This document shows positions 36,936-47,088 of a stretch of 64,000 bases of DNA, piece after piece; the stretch's first letter is position 1; each line of letters begins with the position of its first letter. The stretch spans positions 1 through 64,000 of the forward strand of contig NZ_QKZK01000008.1 of the NCBI RefSeq assembly GCF_003254275.1. Direction: 5' to 3'. This stretch comes from Breznakibacter xylanolyticus. GTDB taxonomy: Bacteria > Bacteroidota > Bacteroidia > Bacteroidales > Marinilabiliaceae. The notes under the pieces are model-generated. The model saw nothing but the letters and a program-made list of their open reading frames with translations, made no database searches and was not told the origin of the DNA. The position numbers and the translations under genes are program-made.

Positions 36936-37244
36936 ATGAAAAAACCAACTTATCACATTTTGGTGTGCAACTCGTTTCGGGTTGCCGGCGATGCGCAAGG
37001 CGCGTGTAACAAAAAAGGGGCAACCAACCTGCTGCAGTACCTTACTGAGGAGTGTTCCGACCGGGGCATTGACGTGGCTGTGTCGTGCACGGCTTGTTTG
37101 AACGTCTGTTCTGAAGGGCCGGTAATTGTCATCCACCCCAACAACTTTTGGTATGGCAAGGTGAACGGCGAAGAGGCCATCGACGAAATCCTTGATGCCC
37201 TCGAAAACAACGAGCCTTGCGAAAAGTACCTGATCTCGAATTGA
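36936..37244 (+). CDS. Nif-associated thioredoxin-fold [2Fe-2S] ferredoxin
   Basis: A 102-residue protein of the shethna/NuoE-like 2Fe-2S ferredoxin type. Cluster ligands are probably Cys11 (LVCNSFR), Cys24 (QGACNKKG), and Cys54 and Cys58 (CTACLNVCSEGP). The end CSEGPVIVIHPNNFWYGKV is the family signature. Homologues are commonly encoded beside nifB or nifEN and can bind or protect nitrogenase or donate electrons. It follows nifB by 91 bp and precedes nifV, so it is likely part of the same expression unit. Confidence 0.9.
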   Translation: MKKPTYHILVCNSFRVAGDAQGACNKKGATNLLQYLTEECSDRGIDVAVSCTACLNVCSEGPVIVIHPNNFWYGKVNGEEAIDEILDALENNEPCEKYLISN

Positions 37245-37461
37245 AAGACACTCTCTTCTGCTCCTCTCTGAAAACGATCACTTGATTCTTGTTCTGAGCA
37301 GATGCCTTTGCGGCTTGCGCCGGTGCTGTTTATTTCTCTCTCTCTCCTCTACCGCCACGGAGTGTTTTGCTAAACGTAGTTCTCTCGCTCCGGTTCTTTG
37401 CACCGCGCGCAAGCGCAAAGGCTTTTAATGAATGATTTGACCACTTGTAACATCTGTTGCC

Positions 37462-38664
37462 ATGACTGCTTCCGCTGCCCCTTATTTTATCGACACCACT
37501 CTTCGCGATGGCGAACAAGCCCCGGGTGTGGTGTTTGGGTTGAACGACAAGATTGAAATTTGTCGCCTGCTCGACCGCATTGGTATTCCCGAGATTGAAA
37601 TCGGAACGCCGGCCATGGGCGACCGTGAGGTGAACGACATTAGGGCGTTGGGCAAAATGAATTTTGGCTTTAAAACTCTGGCGTGGTGTCGTGCCAATAA
37701 GGGCGACATACGTTTGGCCACCCGCAGCGGCACCCATGGGGTACACTTGTCGTTTCCGGTGTCGGAGGTGTTGTTGCAGGCCATGCACAAAGATCGGGCA
37801 TGGGTGACCCAAAGCATGAAAGAGTTGATGGATTTTGCCCGTTCGTATTTCGACTATGTGACGGTGGGCGCCCAGGATGCTTCGCGTGCCGAACCGGCTT
37901 TTCTTAACGACTTCATTGGGATGGCCATCAGCCATGGTGCCTCCCGCATCCGCCTGGCCGACACGGTTGGCATTCTCAACCCCCTCACCACCGACATGCT
38001 TATTCGCGGGGTGCGCGCCGTGCATCCTCACATCCCCATCGAGTTTCATGCCCATAACGATCTGGGCATGGCCAATGCCAACGCTCTGACGGCTTACCTG
38101 GCCGGGGCGCAATGCCTGAGCGTGACCGTCAACGGGCTGGGCGAACGTGCCGGCAACGCTGCCCTTGAGGAGTTGGCGATGGCTTTTGAATTGAGCGCTA
38201 ACATCAGTTGCGGGCTTAAAACCGAGGTGTTCGCCCCCCTGTCGCAGCTGGTAGCCGGGCTGTCGAACCGTCCTTTACATGCTTCCAAGCCGGTGACCGG
38301 CCATATGGTGTTGTCGCACGAATCGGGCATACACACCAATTGCCTGCACAACAACCGTCAGAGCTATCAAATTATTGAGGCTCGCAAGGTGGGGCTGGCC
38401 GAGAAGCCCTTCGTTTTTGGCAAACACAGTGGATGCAAAAGCCTGGTGCATTTTTTTGCCAAGCACAACCTGCCCATGACCAAGGAGGTGTGCGATCAAT
38501 TGTTGGCTCGTCTCAAGCAGCAGTCTGAAATGTTAAAGCGCTCACTTACCGAGGGCGAGTTGCGCGAGCTGTATGTTGATATCCGAAAAGAAATTTCACT
38601 TGCCGATGCCCGTCCCGGACGCAAAGCGGTGGGGCGGGTTGTGCCGGCATCGGCGGGGTTATAA
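37462..38664 (+). CDS. nifV: Homocitrate synthase NifV
   Basis: A 400-residue enzyme that condenses acetyl-CoA and 2-oxoglutarate to homocitrate, the organic ligand of FeMo-cofactor. It has the DRE-TIM signature DTTLRDGEQAPGVVF (Arg15, Asp16, Glu18) and metal-binding His196 and His198 in EFHAHNDLGMANAN, followed by the GxGERAGNA motif (NGLGERAGNA). The C-terminal helices contain HESGIHTN and VFGKHSG. There is no regulatory LeuA domain, as expected for NifV. It is last in the nif island. The 217 bases before it show no gene. Confidence 0.92.
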   Translation: MTASAAPYFIDTTLRDGEQAPGVVFGLNDKIEICRLLDRIGIPEIEIGTPAMGDREVNDIRALGKMNFGFKTLAWCRANKGDIRLATRSGTHGVHLSFPVSEVLLQAMHKDRAWVTQSMKELMDFARSYFDYVTVGAQDASRAEPAFLNDFIGMAISHGASRIRLADTVGILNPLTTDMLIRGVRAVHPHIPIEFHAHNDLGMANANALTAYLAGAQCLSVTVNGLGERAGNAALEELAMAFELSANISCGLKTEVFAPLSQLVAGLSNRPLHASKPVTGHMVLSHESGIHTNCLHNNRQSYQIIEARKVGLAEKPFVFGKHSGCKSLVHFFAKHNLPMTKEVCDQLLARLKQQSEMLKRSLTEGELRELYVDIRKEISLADARPGRKAVGRVVPASAGL

Positions 38665-38679
38665 GCATTGAGGCATGGC

Positions 38680-39624
38680 TCATCGTCCATGCATGATGGC
38701 CTCCATCTCCATGAACGTTTGGTTTTGAAGCGTTTTGTCGTGCTCCGAAACGTTGTTGCTGCCTTTCAGATAAGTAAACACATGCAGATCTGAATCGACC
38801 ATTTTTACGGTCGGTTTGCCGGCCGAAGTGCTGATTCCCTTGTAGAGCAGCAGGGCGCTGACGGGGTCGGCTGAGGCATCGCGCAATGATTTGTAAACCG
38901 TGAGTGTCGTGCCGGGAGGCAGGGTGATGTCGTCCTCCAAATCATGGCGCACACGGTCGGTCAGTCGCAGTAGTTGATTGAGCGCTTCATGCGGTCGGTA
39001 TTTGTAATAATGGCCGTTTTCGGCTTCATCGAGCGGCGTTTCAACAAATCCCATTATCGGCCCCACGAATCCAACCAGTGATAGAAATTTATTGGACGGA
39101 ATGATGATAGGGTCAATCATGATGATGCTTTCAGGACGTTGACTTCCCGCGAGTTTGCCCGAGGCCATCAGTTCCAGAATGAGTGTGGCACCCGTGGATG
39201 ACCCTGCCAGATACAAGTGTTTGTAGCCCATGGCCTCCAGTCGTTGGTATTCCTCCAAAATGGGGCGTTGCCATTCGCCCCATGACGCCGTTTTAAATGC
39301 CTGGTAGTCGATGCCGTGCCCGCCCAGCAACACTTGTGAGGTGAGCAATTGTCCCCGGTCGTGGCTCCACTGGCAAAACTCGTCCCACTCCCAGGTGCTG
39401 GCGCTAAATCCGTGCACGGTAATGGCCACCGGCAGGTTAAGTTGGTCGGAGGTAGGCGCCGGGTGCTGGTACGACAACAGGTATTGCTCGGGATGTGCCA
39501 GCGACGGGTCATATATCTGTGTTCCGTCCAGGTCAATGGCATCGTCGATGTCGGGTGAAAGGTTGCAGGCTGTTGTCAGCCATAGCAGGGCAATAAACCC
39601 CAGTGTTTTAAAATGCAAAGGCAT
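38680..39624 (-). CDS. Alpha/beta-hydrolase lipoprotein
   Basis: A 314-residue protein with a lipoprotein signal (FIALLWLTTAC, lipobox Cys at about 20) and an alpha/beta-hydrolase core. It shows VAITVHGFSAST (oxyanion strand), the nucleophile elbow LAGSSTGATL with Ser at the centre, and a late His in DSDLHVFTYLKG. Substrate unknown; an esterase or peptidase anchored to a membrane is likely. The start overlaps the end of the next gene upstream by 17 bp, so the two are translationally linked. Confidence 0.8.
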   Translation of the reverse strand: MPLHFKTLGFIALLWLTTACNLSPDIDDAIDLDGTQIYDPSLAHPEQYLLSYQHPAPTSDQLNLPVAITVHGFSASTWEWDEFCQWSHDRGQLLTSQVLLGGHGIDYQAFKTASWGEWQRPILEEYQRLEAMGYKHLYLAGSSTGATLILELMASGKLAGSQRPESIIMIDPIIIPSNKFLSLVGFVGPIMGFVETPLDEAENGHYYKYRPHEALNQLLRLTDRVRHDLEDDITLPPGTTLTVYKSLRDASADPVSALLLYKGISTSAGKPTVKMVDSDLHVFTYLKGSNNVSEHDKTLQNQTFMEMEAIMHGR

Positions 39625-40174
39625 ACGTCATGGTGATTTGATAAAAGATCGGATAGAGTGTACCCGGCCCTGAAATGCCATCGCCGGTAATGAAGTTATA
39701 CCCCAACGAGGGGGCGACCCTTAGTGGTGTGCGGAAGCGGAGCCTGATGCCACATTCGGCCGACAACAAGAGAGACTGATGTGGCAGTACTTCAAAAATG
39801 GCCTCTTCCATGTCGGCCCAAAAGTAACCTGTGTTTGCTCTGATAAAGGGTTGCCATCTTTTTTCATGTCTGAAGTAGTAGGTTCCCGAAAGCAGGTATT
39901 GATCCTGCCGGATGGCGTTGGAGTGCCATGCCGATCCCCAACGGCTGGTGGCGTAGGTGAGCCCTGCGTGCAGGTCGCCACGCAGCACTCCTGTATGGGC
40001 ATAGTGAAGGGTGAATCCGTTTTCCCAATAAAGATGCAGGCTCTTTTGAAGGCGCACGCCCACGTTTATTTCGTGCGATTGCGCCCAAACCATGCCCGGC
40101 CAAAGGGGCATCCACAGCACGAGTAGGATGGAGCAGAGGGGGTGACGATGTTTGATGTTGAGGTCTCTTTGCAT
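39608..40174 (-). CDS. Putative outer-membrane beta-barrel protein
   Basis: A 188-residue protein with a signal peptide (LLVLWMPLWPGMVWAQ). Its mature part has amphipathic strands with aromatic ends (FTLHYAHTGVLRGDLHAGLTY, YYFRHEKRWQPFIRANTGYFW), ending QITMTYAFAF with the C-terminal Phe usual for outer-membrane barrels. It probably forms an eight-strand barrel. It shares an operon with the lipoprotein hydrolase; a joint envelope function is inferred. Confidence 0.7.
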   Translation of the reverse strand: MQRDLNIKHRHPLCSILLVLWMPLWPGMVWAQSHEINVGVRLQKSLHLYWENGFTLHYAHTGVLRGDLHAGLTYATSRWGSAWHSNAIRQDQYLLSGTYYFRHEKRWQPFIRANTGYFWADMEEAIFEVLPHQSLLLSAECGIRLRFRTPLRVAPSLGYNFITGDGISGPGTLYPIFYQITMTYAFAF

Positions 40175-40429
40175 GGTGAGGATTGGGCAACATTCATAGG
40201 AGTGTCTTAAGGTAGCTGTATTGTTGGGCTGTTGTCAAGATGTTTTTATGAGTGGTTGAACCTGTTAACAACACTTTTTGGTTATTTGTGTGCACACATT
40301 GGTTGGTAGGTTTAAATCAAAGGATGAAGAAGTATTGGCAGAATTGAGTGTTTTTCGGTCTTCAAAATATTTCCCTTACCCGTTGAAAATTATAAATTTG
40401 TGCCCTCATGGGTCTCAAATCTTTTTTTT

Positions 40430-41602
40430 ATGCATAAAAAAATTATGTTGCTGGGTTCCGGCGAGTTAGGTAAAGAATTTGTGATCGCGGCCAAACGGTT
40501 GGGACAGACCGTTATTGCCGTCGATCGGTATGCCGGGGCGCCGGCCATGCAGGTGGCCGATGCGTTTGAGGTGATTAATATGCTCGATGGTGATGCGTTG
40601 GATCGCATTGTGGAGAAGCATCGTCCCGACTTGATTGTGCCCGAGATTGAAGCCATTCGCACCGAACGTTTTTACGACTACGAAAAGGCCGGCATCCGCG
40701 TGGTGCCTTCGGCCAAAGCTGCCAATTATACCATGAACCGCAAGGCCATACGTGACCTGGCGGCCAAAGAACTGGGTTTGAAAACGGCCAATTATCGTTA
40801 CGCCACATCCTTTGACGAGCTCAAGGCTGCCGTGGCTCAGGTGGGCATCCCCTGCGTGGTGAAGCCCCTGATGTCGTCGTCGGGCAAAGGACAATCGACG
40901 GTGAAGGCCGAGGCCGACATCGAAAAGGCCTGGCAAATAGCCGCCGACAAGGGACGGGGTGATGTGGCCGAGGTCATTGTGGAGGCATTTGTGCCCTTTG
41001 TGAGTGAAATTACGCTGCTCACCGTTACTCAGATGGATGGCCCTACGCTCTTTTGTGCGCCCATTGGCCACCGACAGGAGCGCGGCGATTACCAGGAGAG
41101 CTGGCAGCCGGTATTGTTGCCCGATGGTTTTCTGGAGCAGGCGCAAGAGATGGCTGATAAGGTAACTCGCGCATTGGGCGGTGCCGGAATTTTTGGGGTG
41201 GAATTTTTCATCACCCGCGAAGGGGTGGTTTTCTCCGAACTTTCGCCCCGTCCCCACGATACCGGCATGGTGACCCTGGCCGGGACTCAAAATTTCAACG
41301 AATTTGAATTGCATTGCCGCGCTGTGTTGGGCTTGCCCATTCCCGAAATCCGGCAGGAACGCCCAGGTGCCAGCGCTGTGGTGCTTTCATCCATCGATAC
41401 CATGCATCCCGTGTACACCGGCCTCGAGAAGGTGTGTGCCCATCCCCGTGCCGACATTAAACTTTTCGGAAAAGAAGAAGCACGCCAGTATCGCCGCATG
41501 GGCGTGGTTGTGCTCAATGCCGAGCCCGGTGCCGATGTGCTGGCGCTGCAAAAAGAAGCTCGACAACTGGCCGATCTCATTGAAGTAAAAGTACCCAAAT
41601 AA
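40430..41602 (+). CDS. purT: Formate-dependent GAR transformylase PurT
   Basis: A 390-residue ATP-grasp enzyme: formate plus ATP plus glycinamide ribonucleotide gives formyl-GAR in purine synthesis. The start at 40430 ([17 protein letters not shown]) places the Rossmann loop correctly. Also visible: [15 protein letters not shown] (ATP-binding loop), [15 protein letters not shown], and [20 protein letters not shown], the hallmark of PurT/PurK. TAAATTTG at 40393-40400 fits the Bacteroidota -7 element TAnnTTTG, giving a short leader. It is followed by a clear terminator. Confidence 0.95.
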   Translation: MHKKIMLLGSGELGKEFVIAAKRLGQTVIAVDRYAGAPAMQVADAFEVINMLDGDALDRIVEKHRPDLIVPEIEAIRTERFYDYEKAGIRVVPSAKAANYTMNRKAIRDLAAKELGLKTANYRYATSFDELKAAVAQVGIPCVVKPLMSSSGKGQSTVKAEADIEKAWQIAADKGRGDVAEVIVEAFVPFVSEITLLTVTQMDGPTLFCAPIGHRQERGDYQESWQPVLLPDGFLEQAQEMADKVTRALGGAGIFGVEFFITREGVVFSELSPRPHDTGMVTLAGTQNFNEFELHCRAVLGLPIPEIRQERPGASAVVLSSIDTMHPVYTGLEKVCAHPRADIKLFGKEEARQYRRMGVVVLNAEPGADVLALQKEARQLADLIEVKVPK

Positions 41603-41668
41603 TTGTAGGATTGTTCGTTTTGGTGTGAGCGGAATTGTTTTGATTCCGATACTTATAAATTTGAACGA

Positions 41669-41713
41669 AACAGGCGGAAGTCACCCTTTGGTGAGCCTTC
41701 CGCCTGTTTTTTG
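41669..41713 (+). terminator. purT terminator
   Basis: AACAGGCGGAAG and CTTCCGCCTGTT separated by a loop that itself contains TCACC/GGTGA, followed by T6. Confidence 0.85.
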
Positions 41714-41966
41714 TGTTTCAAAATTCTAAAGCACGTCCGTATTTTCAATGTCGTTTGGGCTGTTGTATCTGGATAAAAGACAGGAAGATCTTTAGACGTC
41801 AGACAGACAGATTAGACTAAAACGACAAAGAATCCATCTGCAAAATCTTCCTTTATCTTATCATCTGTCTAATAATCTAATGTCTTTTTCTCTAAATTAA
41901 ATTACTTTTTCACTTCCGCACTTTTGTACTTTCTCACTCTTGCACTCTTGTCTTCTTGCACTTTTC
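41714..41966. repeat. Dispersed AGACAGAT hairpin repeat and CACTTTTGTAC run
   Basis: At 41771-41893 CAGACAGACAGATTAGACT pairs with TAATCTAATGTCTTT-type words (same family as 19770). It is followed to 41966 by CACTTTTGTACTTTCTCACT words related to those at 46150. No gene. Confidence 0.6.
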
Positions 41967-44900
41967 TCAATTGCCCTTCAACAGATCCAGCAAATCGGCC
42001 GTTGACAATTTGGCGCTTTGGTCGGTTCCGTCCAGCAGGCTGTCGGCCATGTCGCGTTTGGTGGCGTGTAGTTTCACTATTTTTTCTTCGATGGTGTTTT
42101 TAGCCACCAGTCGGTAGATGGTCACCGGGCGTGTTTGCCCCATGCGGTGGGCACGGTCGCTGGCCTGATCTTCAATGGCCGGGTTCCACCACGGATCCAT
42201 GTGCAACACGTAGTCGGCGGCCGTGAGGTTGAGTCCCAATCCCCCTGCTTTCAGGCTGATGAGAAACACATCGCCCTTGCCGCTTTGAAAGGCTTTGACG
42301 GCCGCTTGGCGATCGGCAATGGGAGTGGAGCCGTCGAGGTATTGATAGGCAATGCCCTCCTTGTCGAGCGCTTGCCGCACGATGGACAGATGACCCACAA
42401 ACTGGCTGAAGACCAGAGCCCGGTGTTTGTTCTCGCGTAGTTCGTTGATGATGTCAAAAAAAGCCTCGAGTTTCGAAGAGGGGAGCTGAATGTCGTTGCG
42501 AACCAGTGAGGTGTTGCAACACGCCAGACGCAGTTTGGTGATTTCGGCCAGTGCCTGCAGGTGTTGCTGACCGTTGTTGCCCTCGCCGTTTTCGAGGTTC
42601 TCGATGGCTTGTTGGCGCAATGCTTCGTAGAAGGCCATTTCGGCTTCGCTCAATTCTACCGTGTGGGTGATTTCGGTTTTGGCAGGCAGTTCGTCCAGAA
42701 CCTTGTTTTTAGTACGGCGCAGGATGAAGGGCGAGATGATTTTCTTGAGATGTGCCTTTTGTGCCGGGTTGTCGTTTTTCACGTAACGATCGGTGAAGGC
42801 CTGATGTGAGCCCAACAACCCCGGGTTGCAAAAGTTGAACAGGTTCCACAGTTCGCCCAGATGGTTTTGCAGGGGCGTACCGGTGAGTGCCAGTCGGAAG
42901 TCGGCCTGGATGCTCATGGCCGCTTTCGACGATTTGGTTTGCGTGTTTTTGATGGCATGCGCTTCGTCGAGCACGGCTACGGCCCAGTTGACGGCACTCA
43001 CCCGCTGTTCCTCGGTTTGCAGCAAGCCGTAGGTGATCACCAGAACGTCAAAGGGAGCTAGGTTGGTAAACACTTCTTCGCGGTGACTTGGTCGCAGCAC
43101 AATGGGGTTGAGCGTGGGGGCGAATTTTTGCAGTTCGTTGCACCAGTTGGGAACCACCGAGGCGGGGCATACCACCATGCTGGGCCCTGCTTCGGCTTTG
43201 TGAAGCATCATGGCAATGGCTTGCAGAGTCTTGCCCAAACCCATGTCGTCGGCCAGGCATGCGCCGCTGCCCCAGGCATTGAGGCGCACCATCCATCGAA
43301 AGCCTTCTTCCTGATAGGGGCGCAGTTCGGCATCGAGGGTGGCAGGCACGTCAATGTTCAGCTTGTCTGCTTCAGCAATGCGTTTCTGAAGGTCTTTCCA
43401 TCCTTTGTCGCCCTTGAAGGAGGCAGCTTTTTGGGTGATTTCATCCAGCGCATGAATGGCGAAGGAGTTGATTTTGACTCCGTTTTTGTCGGTGGTGGCG
43501 ATGGCCTGCAGGTCGTCGAGTTGTTTTTTCAGCTCTTGCGAAATGGCCAGGAATTCTCCATCGGAGAGTTCGATGAATCGTCCCTTGCTCTTGGCCGATC
43601 GGGTGAGCAATTCTTTGAGGGAGATCACGGTTTTTGGGTCAATGGTGAGCTCTCCTTCTATGTCGAACCATTGTCCTTTACCTTTTGCGCGTAGCGAAAG
43701 GTCTTTGAATGATGCCGATCGTTTGAGGCGGAAGCGTTCACCCTCGGGCCATTCCACCACGGCAATATCGTGGTGACGACCAATGGTTTCGAGCAGTTCT
43801 AAGCATTGATACGGATCTTCAAACATCACGGCATCGTTCTCTAGGTCGGCGTCAATGGTTTGAGACAGGTCGTTGGTGATGCGCTGGGCGTATTCGTTTT
43901 CTGTTTTGAGCGGTCTGACGGCCTGGGCTTTTTCTCCGTCAATGGTGCCATACATCACTTTGCCGCCTTTGCCGGGTTTGGCGTAAGGGGGAACGGTGTT
44001 GAAGGGTTTGACGAACATCTCGGCTTTGAGGCCATCGCCAATGGGCAGTATTTGAATGCGAATGCGCGCATCTGCCTCCACGACCGGCAGTTGGCTGTTT
44101 TCCTCCTCCAAGTCGGATTGCACGTTCATCAGGTGGCTCAATCCTGCCACGGTTTTCATTAGTTTATCTCTGCCGCTTTCAGGAATGGTGAGCCCGTTGT
44201 TGAGCATGCGGATGACTTTGCGTTGCGCCTCGTTGAGAGGGATGACCTTGTAGCGCGTTTGGGTTTCTTTGACGATGATGACATCATCGGAATCATCGTC
44301 CTTGATGTTGGTTTTGAGGCAGATGCCGTTTTTAGTTTTTTCGGTGATGAGTTCGGGCTGTCCCTTAATGAGTTCGAGGGCAATGTCGGGCTGATTGGAC
44401 AAAAACAGGTAAGGATGGCCACACAACTCAGTGATGGCTTGGGCAAAGTCGATGTACCAATCGTTGTTGCCGTAGTAGCCTCTCGAATAGGAGGTGATGG
44501 CTTTTGTCACCCGAATGTCCTGCTCGGTCATGCCTTCCACTTCCCGCTCCTTGAACCGTTTGAGGGCGATGTTGCGGCCACCGGTCCAGCCCCGTGCTGT
44601 TCGGGTTTGCAGGATGGGTTGGATGTATTTGTTATTTAGGTTGATGTGATAGCAGATGCGCGAGGTGTTCTCATCTTTACTTTTTGATTTGGTTGTGCTT
44701 GAGCCCGATAGCATGAGCAACCCTTCGAGGGTTTGTTCCCATTTTTCCTGCTTGACCAGTCGCGAGAACAGGGGGGAGGGGAAATCCTTGGGGATGGCAT
44801 TTTTGAGTTGTGACGGGAGTTTGGCGCCCGATTGGGTGAGGATGTACAGCAACTCGTTGAGATAGAATAAAAAACCATCCAATTGCAGATTCTGTGCCAG

Positions 44901-46070
44901 GGAAATGCCCTTGGATAGGTCGTTGTTGTTGAGTTTACCGCTAATCAGGTATTCGTTGAGCAATTGATAAAAGGCATGCGCCTGCATTTGGACGCTAAAT
45001 TTGTTCATCGCCTTATAATTGTTGTGATAACTTTCGGCTTCCTCAAATTCGTTTTTAATAAAATGGAGTAGAGGAATCGTCACTCTTCCGGGGACGAAAC
45101 TCGATTTTCTGAGCTTACGATTAAAGGTGTCGGCTTTTTTGATGAAATTATCCCGCTGCCACAATGCAAAAGTGAACCAGTAGAAGTATTCGTGAAAATA
45201 TTCAAAGTCTTGTTTGGTTATTTTGTCCTCATTCATGTCGCTCGTTCTGGCCAAATCGAACAGGGAGACTGCCATGGGGTAATCCCCTTTGCTGAGGTTG
45301 AGTAACGATTTGCAGATCAGTGCCTGAGTGTTGTTGAGATTGAGGCTGAGTTGATGAGCCTGTTCAAAACGCCCTTTCATGAGCGCATTGTGGGCTAACC
45401 AAGTGTTGGCATAATGGCTGATTTGGGACGGGAGTGGGTTGCGTTGAAAAAATTGTTCCAGAATCGCGTAGTTATCCAGCAATTGGTGGTTAGTCCAAAT
45501 GATGTGATGGATTAATGGAGTGGTTAGTAAGGGGTCAATTTTCCAAAATGAATCCCACTCCGGCATATCCATCATGGCTATTAAGGTCGGGTAAAGTTGA
45601 TGCGCATTTGATGTGATGCGATTGTATTCCCAAGAAGTGAATTTTTTGGCAGGCGAATCGGGGTATAGCAGTAATTTTCTGAAAGTGTTTTGCCATTCGG
45701 CGTCGTAGGAGTATGCCGGAACGTGGGAGGTGGCAATGTCTTTGGCAGTTTTTTGGCCTTCGGGGGTTTGCAAGGCCTTGGCAATGAGATGCATTTTCAG
45801 GCTGGGCACCACTTCGGTCTGATAGGCTGAACTAATTACCAGCCCCTTATCTTTTAAGCTTTTAAGGATGTTCCCGATCATCTTAGCGGTCATCGGCATC
45901 GGCAGGTAGTCTTTAATGGCCGAGTCGAAGCGTTTGGTACTGTCGAAATACAGCAGGGCTGAGGTTTCCAGAACCATTTTTTCGTCTCCGGTAAGCGTTT
46001 CGTATTTTTTTTGTAGTTCGATGGTGGTTGAATTCATTGGTGTTTGCTTTAGTCCCCTCAATTGCCCCAA
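41967..46070 (-). CDS. Large SNF2-family helicase-like ATPase
   Basis: A 1367-residue protein. The last 550 residues are a SNF2/RapA-type translocase: DDMGLGKTLQAIAMML (Walker A), LDEAHAIKN (DEAH), TGTPLQNHLGELW, FSQFVGHLS, and GGLGLNLTAADYVLHMD with DRAHRMGQTRPV (motifs V and VI). The first 800 residues have helical TPR-like stretches and a beta-rich segment; they resemble the long N-terminal extensions of other bacterial SNF2 proteins. Probable role: remodelling DNA-protein or RNA polymerase complexes. It stands alone; low-complexity repeats flank both ends. Confidence 0.9.
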   Translation of the reverse strand: MGQLRGLKQTPMNSTTIELQKKYETLTGDEKMVLETSALLYFDSTKRFDSAIKDYLPMPMTAKMIGNILKSLKDKGLVISSAYQTEVVPSLKMHLIAKALQTPEGQKTAKDIATSHVPAYSYDAEWQNTFRKLLLYPDSPAKKFTSWEYNRITSNAHQLYPTLIAMMDMPEWDSFWKIDPLLTTPLIHHIIWTNHQLLDNYAILEQFFQRNPLPSQISHYANTWLAHNALMKGRFEQAHQLSLNLNNTQALICKSLLNLSKGDYPMAVSLFDLARTSDMNEDKITKQDFEYFHEYFYWFTFALWQRDNFIKKADTFNRKLRKSSFVPGRVTIPLLHFIKNEFEEAESYHNNYKAMNKFSVQMQAHAFYQLLNEYLISGKLNNNDLSKGISLAQNLQLDGFLFYLNELLYILTQSGAKLPSQLKNAIPKDFPSPLFSRLVKQEKWEQTLEGLLMLSGSSTTKSKSKDENTSRICYHINLNNKYIQPILQTRTARGWTGGRNIALKRFKEREVEGMTEQDIRVTKAITSYSRGYYGNNDWYIDFAQAITELCGHPYLFLSNQPDIALELIKGQPELITEKTKNGICLKTNIKDDDSDDVIIVKETQTRYKVIPLNEAQRKVIRMLNNGLTIPESGRDKLMKTVAGLSHLMNVQSDLEEENSQLPVVEADARIRIQILPIGDGLKAEMFVKPFNTVPPYAKPGKGGKVMYGTIDGEKAQAVRPLKTENEYAQRITNDLSQTIDADLENDAVMFEDPYQCLELLETIGRHHDIAVVEWPEGERFRLKRSASFKDLSLRAKGKGQWFDIEGELTIDPKTVISLKELLTRSAKSKGRFIELSDGEFLAISQELKKQLDDLQAIATTDKNGVKINSFAIHALDEITQKAASFKGDKGWKDLQKRIAEADKLNIDVPATLDAELRPYQEEGFRWMVRLNAWGSGACLADDMGLGKTLQAIAMMLHKAEAGPSMVVCPASVVPNWCNELQKFAPTLNPIVLRPSHREEVFTNLAPFDVLVITYGLLQTEEQRVSAVNWAVAVLDEAHAIKNTQTKSSKAAMSIQADFRLALTGTPLQNHLGELWNLFNFCNPGLLGSHQAFTDRYVKNDNPAQKAHLKKIISPFILRRTKNKVLDELPAKTEITHTVELSEAEMAFYEALRQQAIENLENGEGNNGQQHLQALAEITKLRLACCNTSLVRNDIQLPSSKLEAFFDIINELRENKHRALVFSQFVGHLSIVRQALDKEGIAYQYLDGSTPIADRQAAVKAFQSGKGDVFLISLKAGGLGLNLTAADYVLHMDPWWNPAIEDQASDRAHRMGQTRPVTIYRLVAKNTIEEKIVKLHATKRDMADSLLDGTDQSAKLSTADLLDLLKGN

Positions 46071-46409
46071 GGAGGTCTTTGGTTTAATTTAGCCCCCTCA
46101 TCCCCAAAAGGGGGACGTTGAGCCGTATCTTTAAATATGATTGCGTTCTCGTTCTTTCGTACTTTTGTACTTCTTCACTTTGCCGCTCTGTTGCTTTCTT
46201 TGCTATGCAAAGCGACTTCGTCGATTAGCCGCTTAGCTGCTAACTCTATTTCTCTCTTCTTTCCATCGGCATGTCTCCGTTGTATGTTCTTCTGATTTGG
46301 ATGCAAAGATAATCGACTTGTATATTGGCAGTTCATTTATGGGGTGCCCTTATGCTGATTTCTTGCCCGGTTGCGTTATTTTTGCCCATCATCAAAACCC
46401 CGTCGTGTT
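46071..46409. other. Intergenic region between SNF2 gene and ung
   Basis: Contains AGCCCCCTCATCCCCAAAAG with GGGGG (family seen at 24630) and a CTTTCGTACTTTTGTACTTC run. At about 46305 the minus strand has TATCTTTG, a -7-like element that could serve the SNF2 gene. No gene. Confidence 0.5.
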
Positions 46410-47072
46410 ATGGAAGTTCGTATGGAAGCCGGATGGCAACAATTGTTGCAGCCCGAATTTGAGAAAGAATATTTTAAACGTTTGACCGATTTTGTCAATC
46501 ACGAGTACCGAACTGAGGAGGTGTTTCCCCCTGAAGGGTTTGTTTTCAACGCTTTCAATTTATGCCCGCTCGCCCAAACGCGTGTCGTCATCCTGGGGCA
46601 GGATCCATATCACGATGTGAATCAAGCTCACGGCCTCTGTTTTTCGGTAAATGAGGGGGTAAAGGTGCCGCCCTCGCTGGTGAATATTTATAAAGAGATT
46701 GAAGCCGACCTGGGGCGCCAATGCCCGGCAAGCGGCAATCTGGAGCGATGGGCGCGTCAAGGGGTGTTGCTGCTCAATGCCACCCTTACCGTAAGGGCTC
46801 ATAAGGCCGGATCCCATCAAAAAAAGGGATGGGAACAGTTCACCGATGCCGTCATCCGCCTGCTGGCTTCTGAAAAGGAAAATCTGGTGTTTTTGCTTTG
46901 GGGTAACTACGCCATCAAAAAGACGCAACTGATTGATGCCAGTCGTCATTGCATTCTCACATCGGTGCATCCGTCGCCCCTGTCTGCTCATCGGGGGTTT
47001 TTTGGGTGCCGTCATTTTAGCAAGACCAATGGTTATTTGAAGGAGAAGGGATTGGAGGAGATAGAGTGGTGA
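46410..47072 (+). CDS. ung: Uracil-DNA glycosylase
   Basis: A 220-residue family 1 enzyme that removes uracil from DNA. Catalytic Asp65 sits in ILGQDPYHD (water-activating loop), with FSVNEGVKVPPSL (uracil pocket), LLNATLTV, and the leucine-intercalation loop HPSPLSAHRGFFG containing the catalytic His. The start at 46410 (MEVRMEAGWQQLL) is nearest to the usual family start. Complete; single gene. Confidence 0.95.
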   Translation: MEVRMEAGWQQLLQPEFEKEYFKRLTDFVNHEYRTEEVFPPEGFVFNAFNLCPLAQTRVVILGQDPYHDVNQAHGLCFSVNEGVKVPPSLVNIYKEIEADLGRQCPASGNLERWARQGVLLLNATLTVRAHKAGSHQKKGWEQFTDAVIRLLASEKENLVFLLWGNYAIKKTQLIDASRHCILTSVHPSPLSAHRGFFGCRHFSKTNGYLKEKGLEEIEW

Positions 47073-47088
47073 TTGGGGGTGTTGGTGG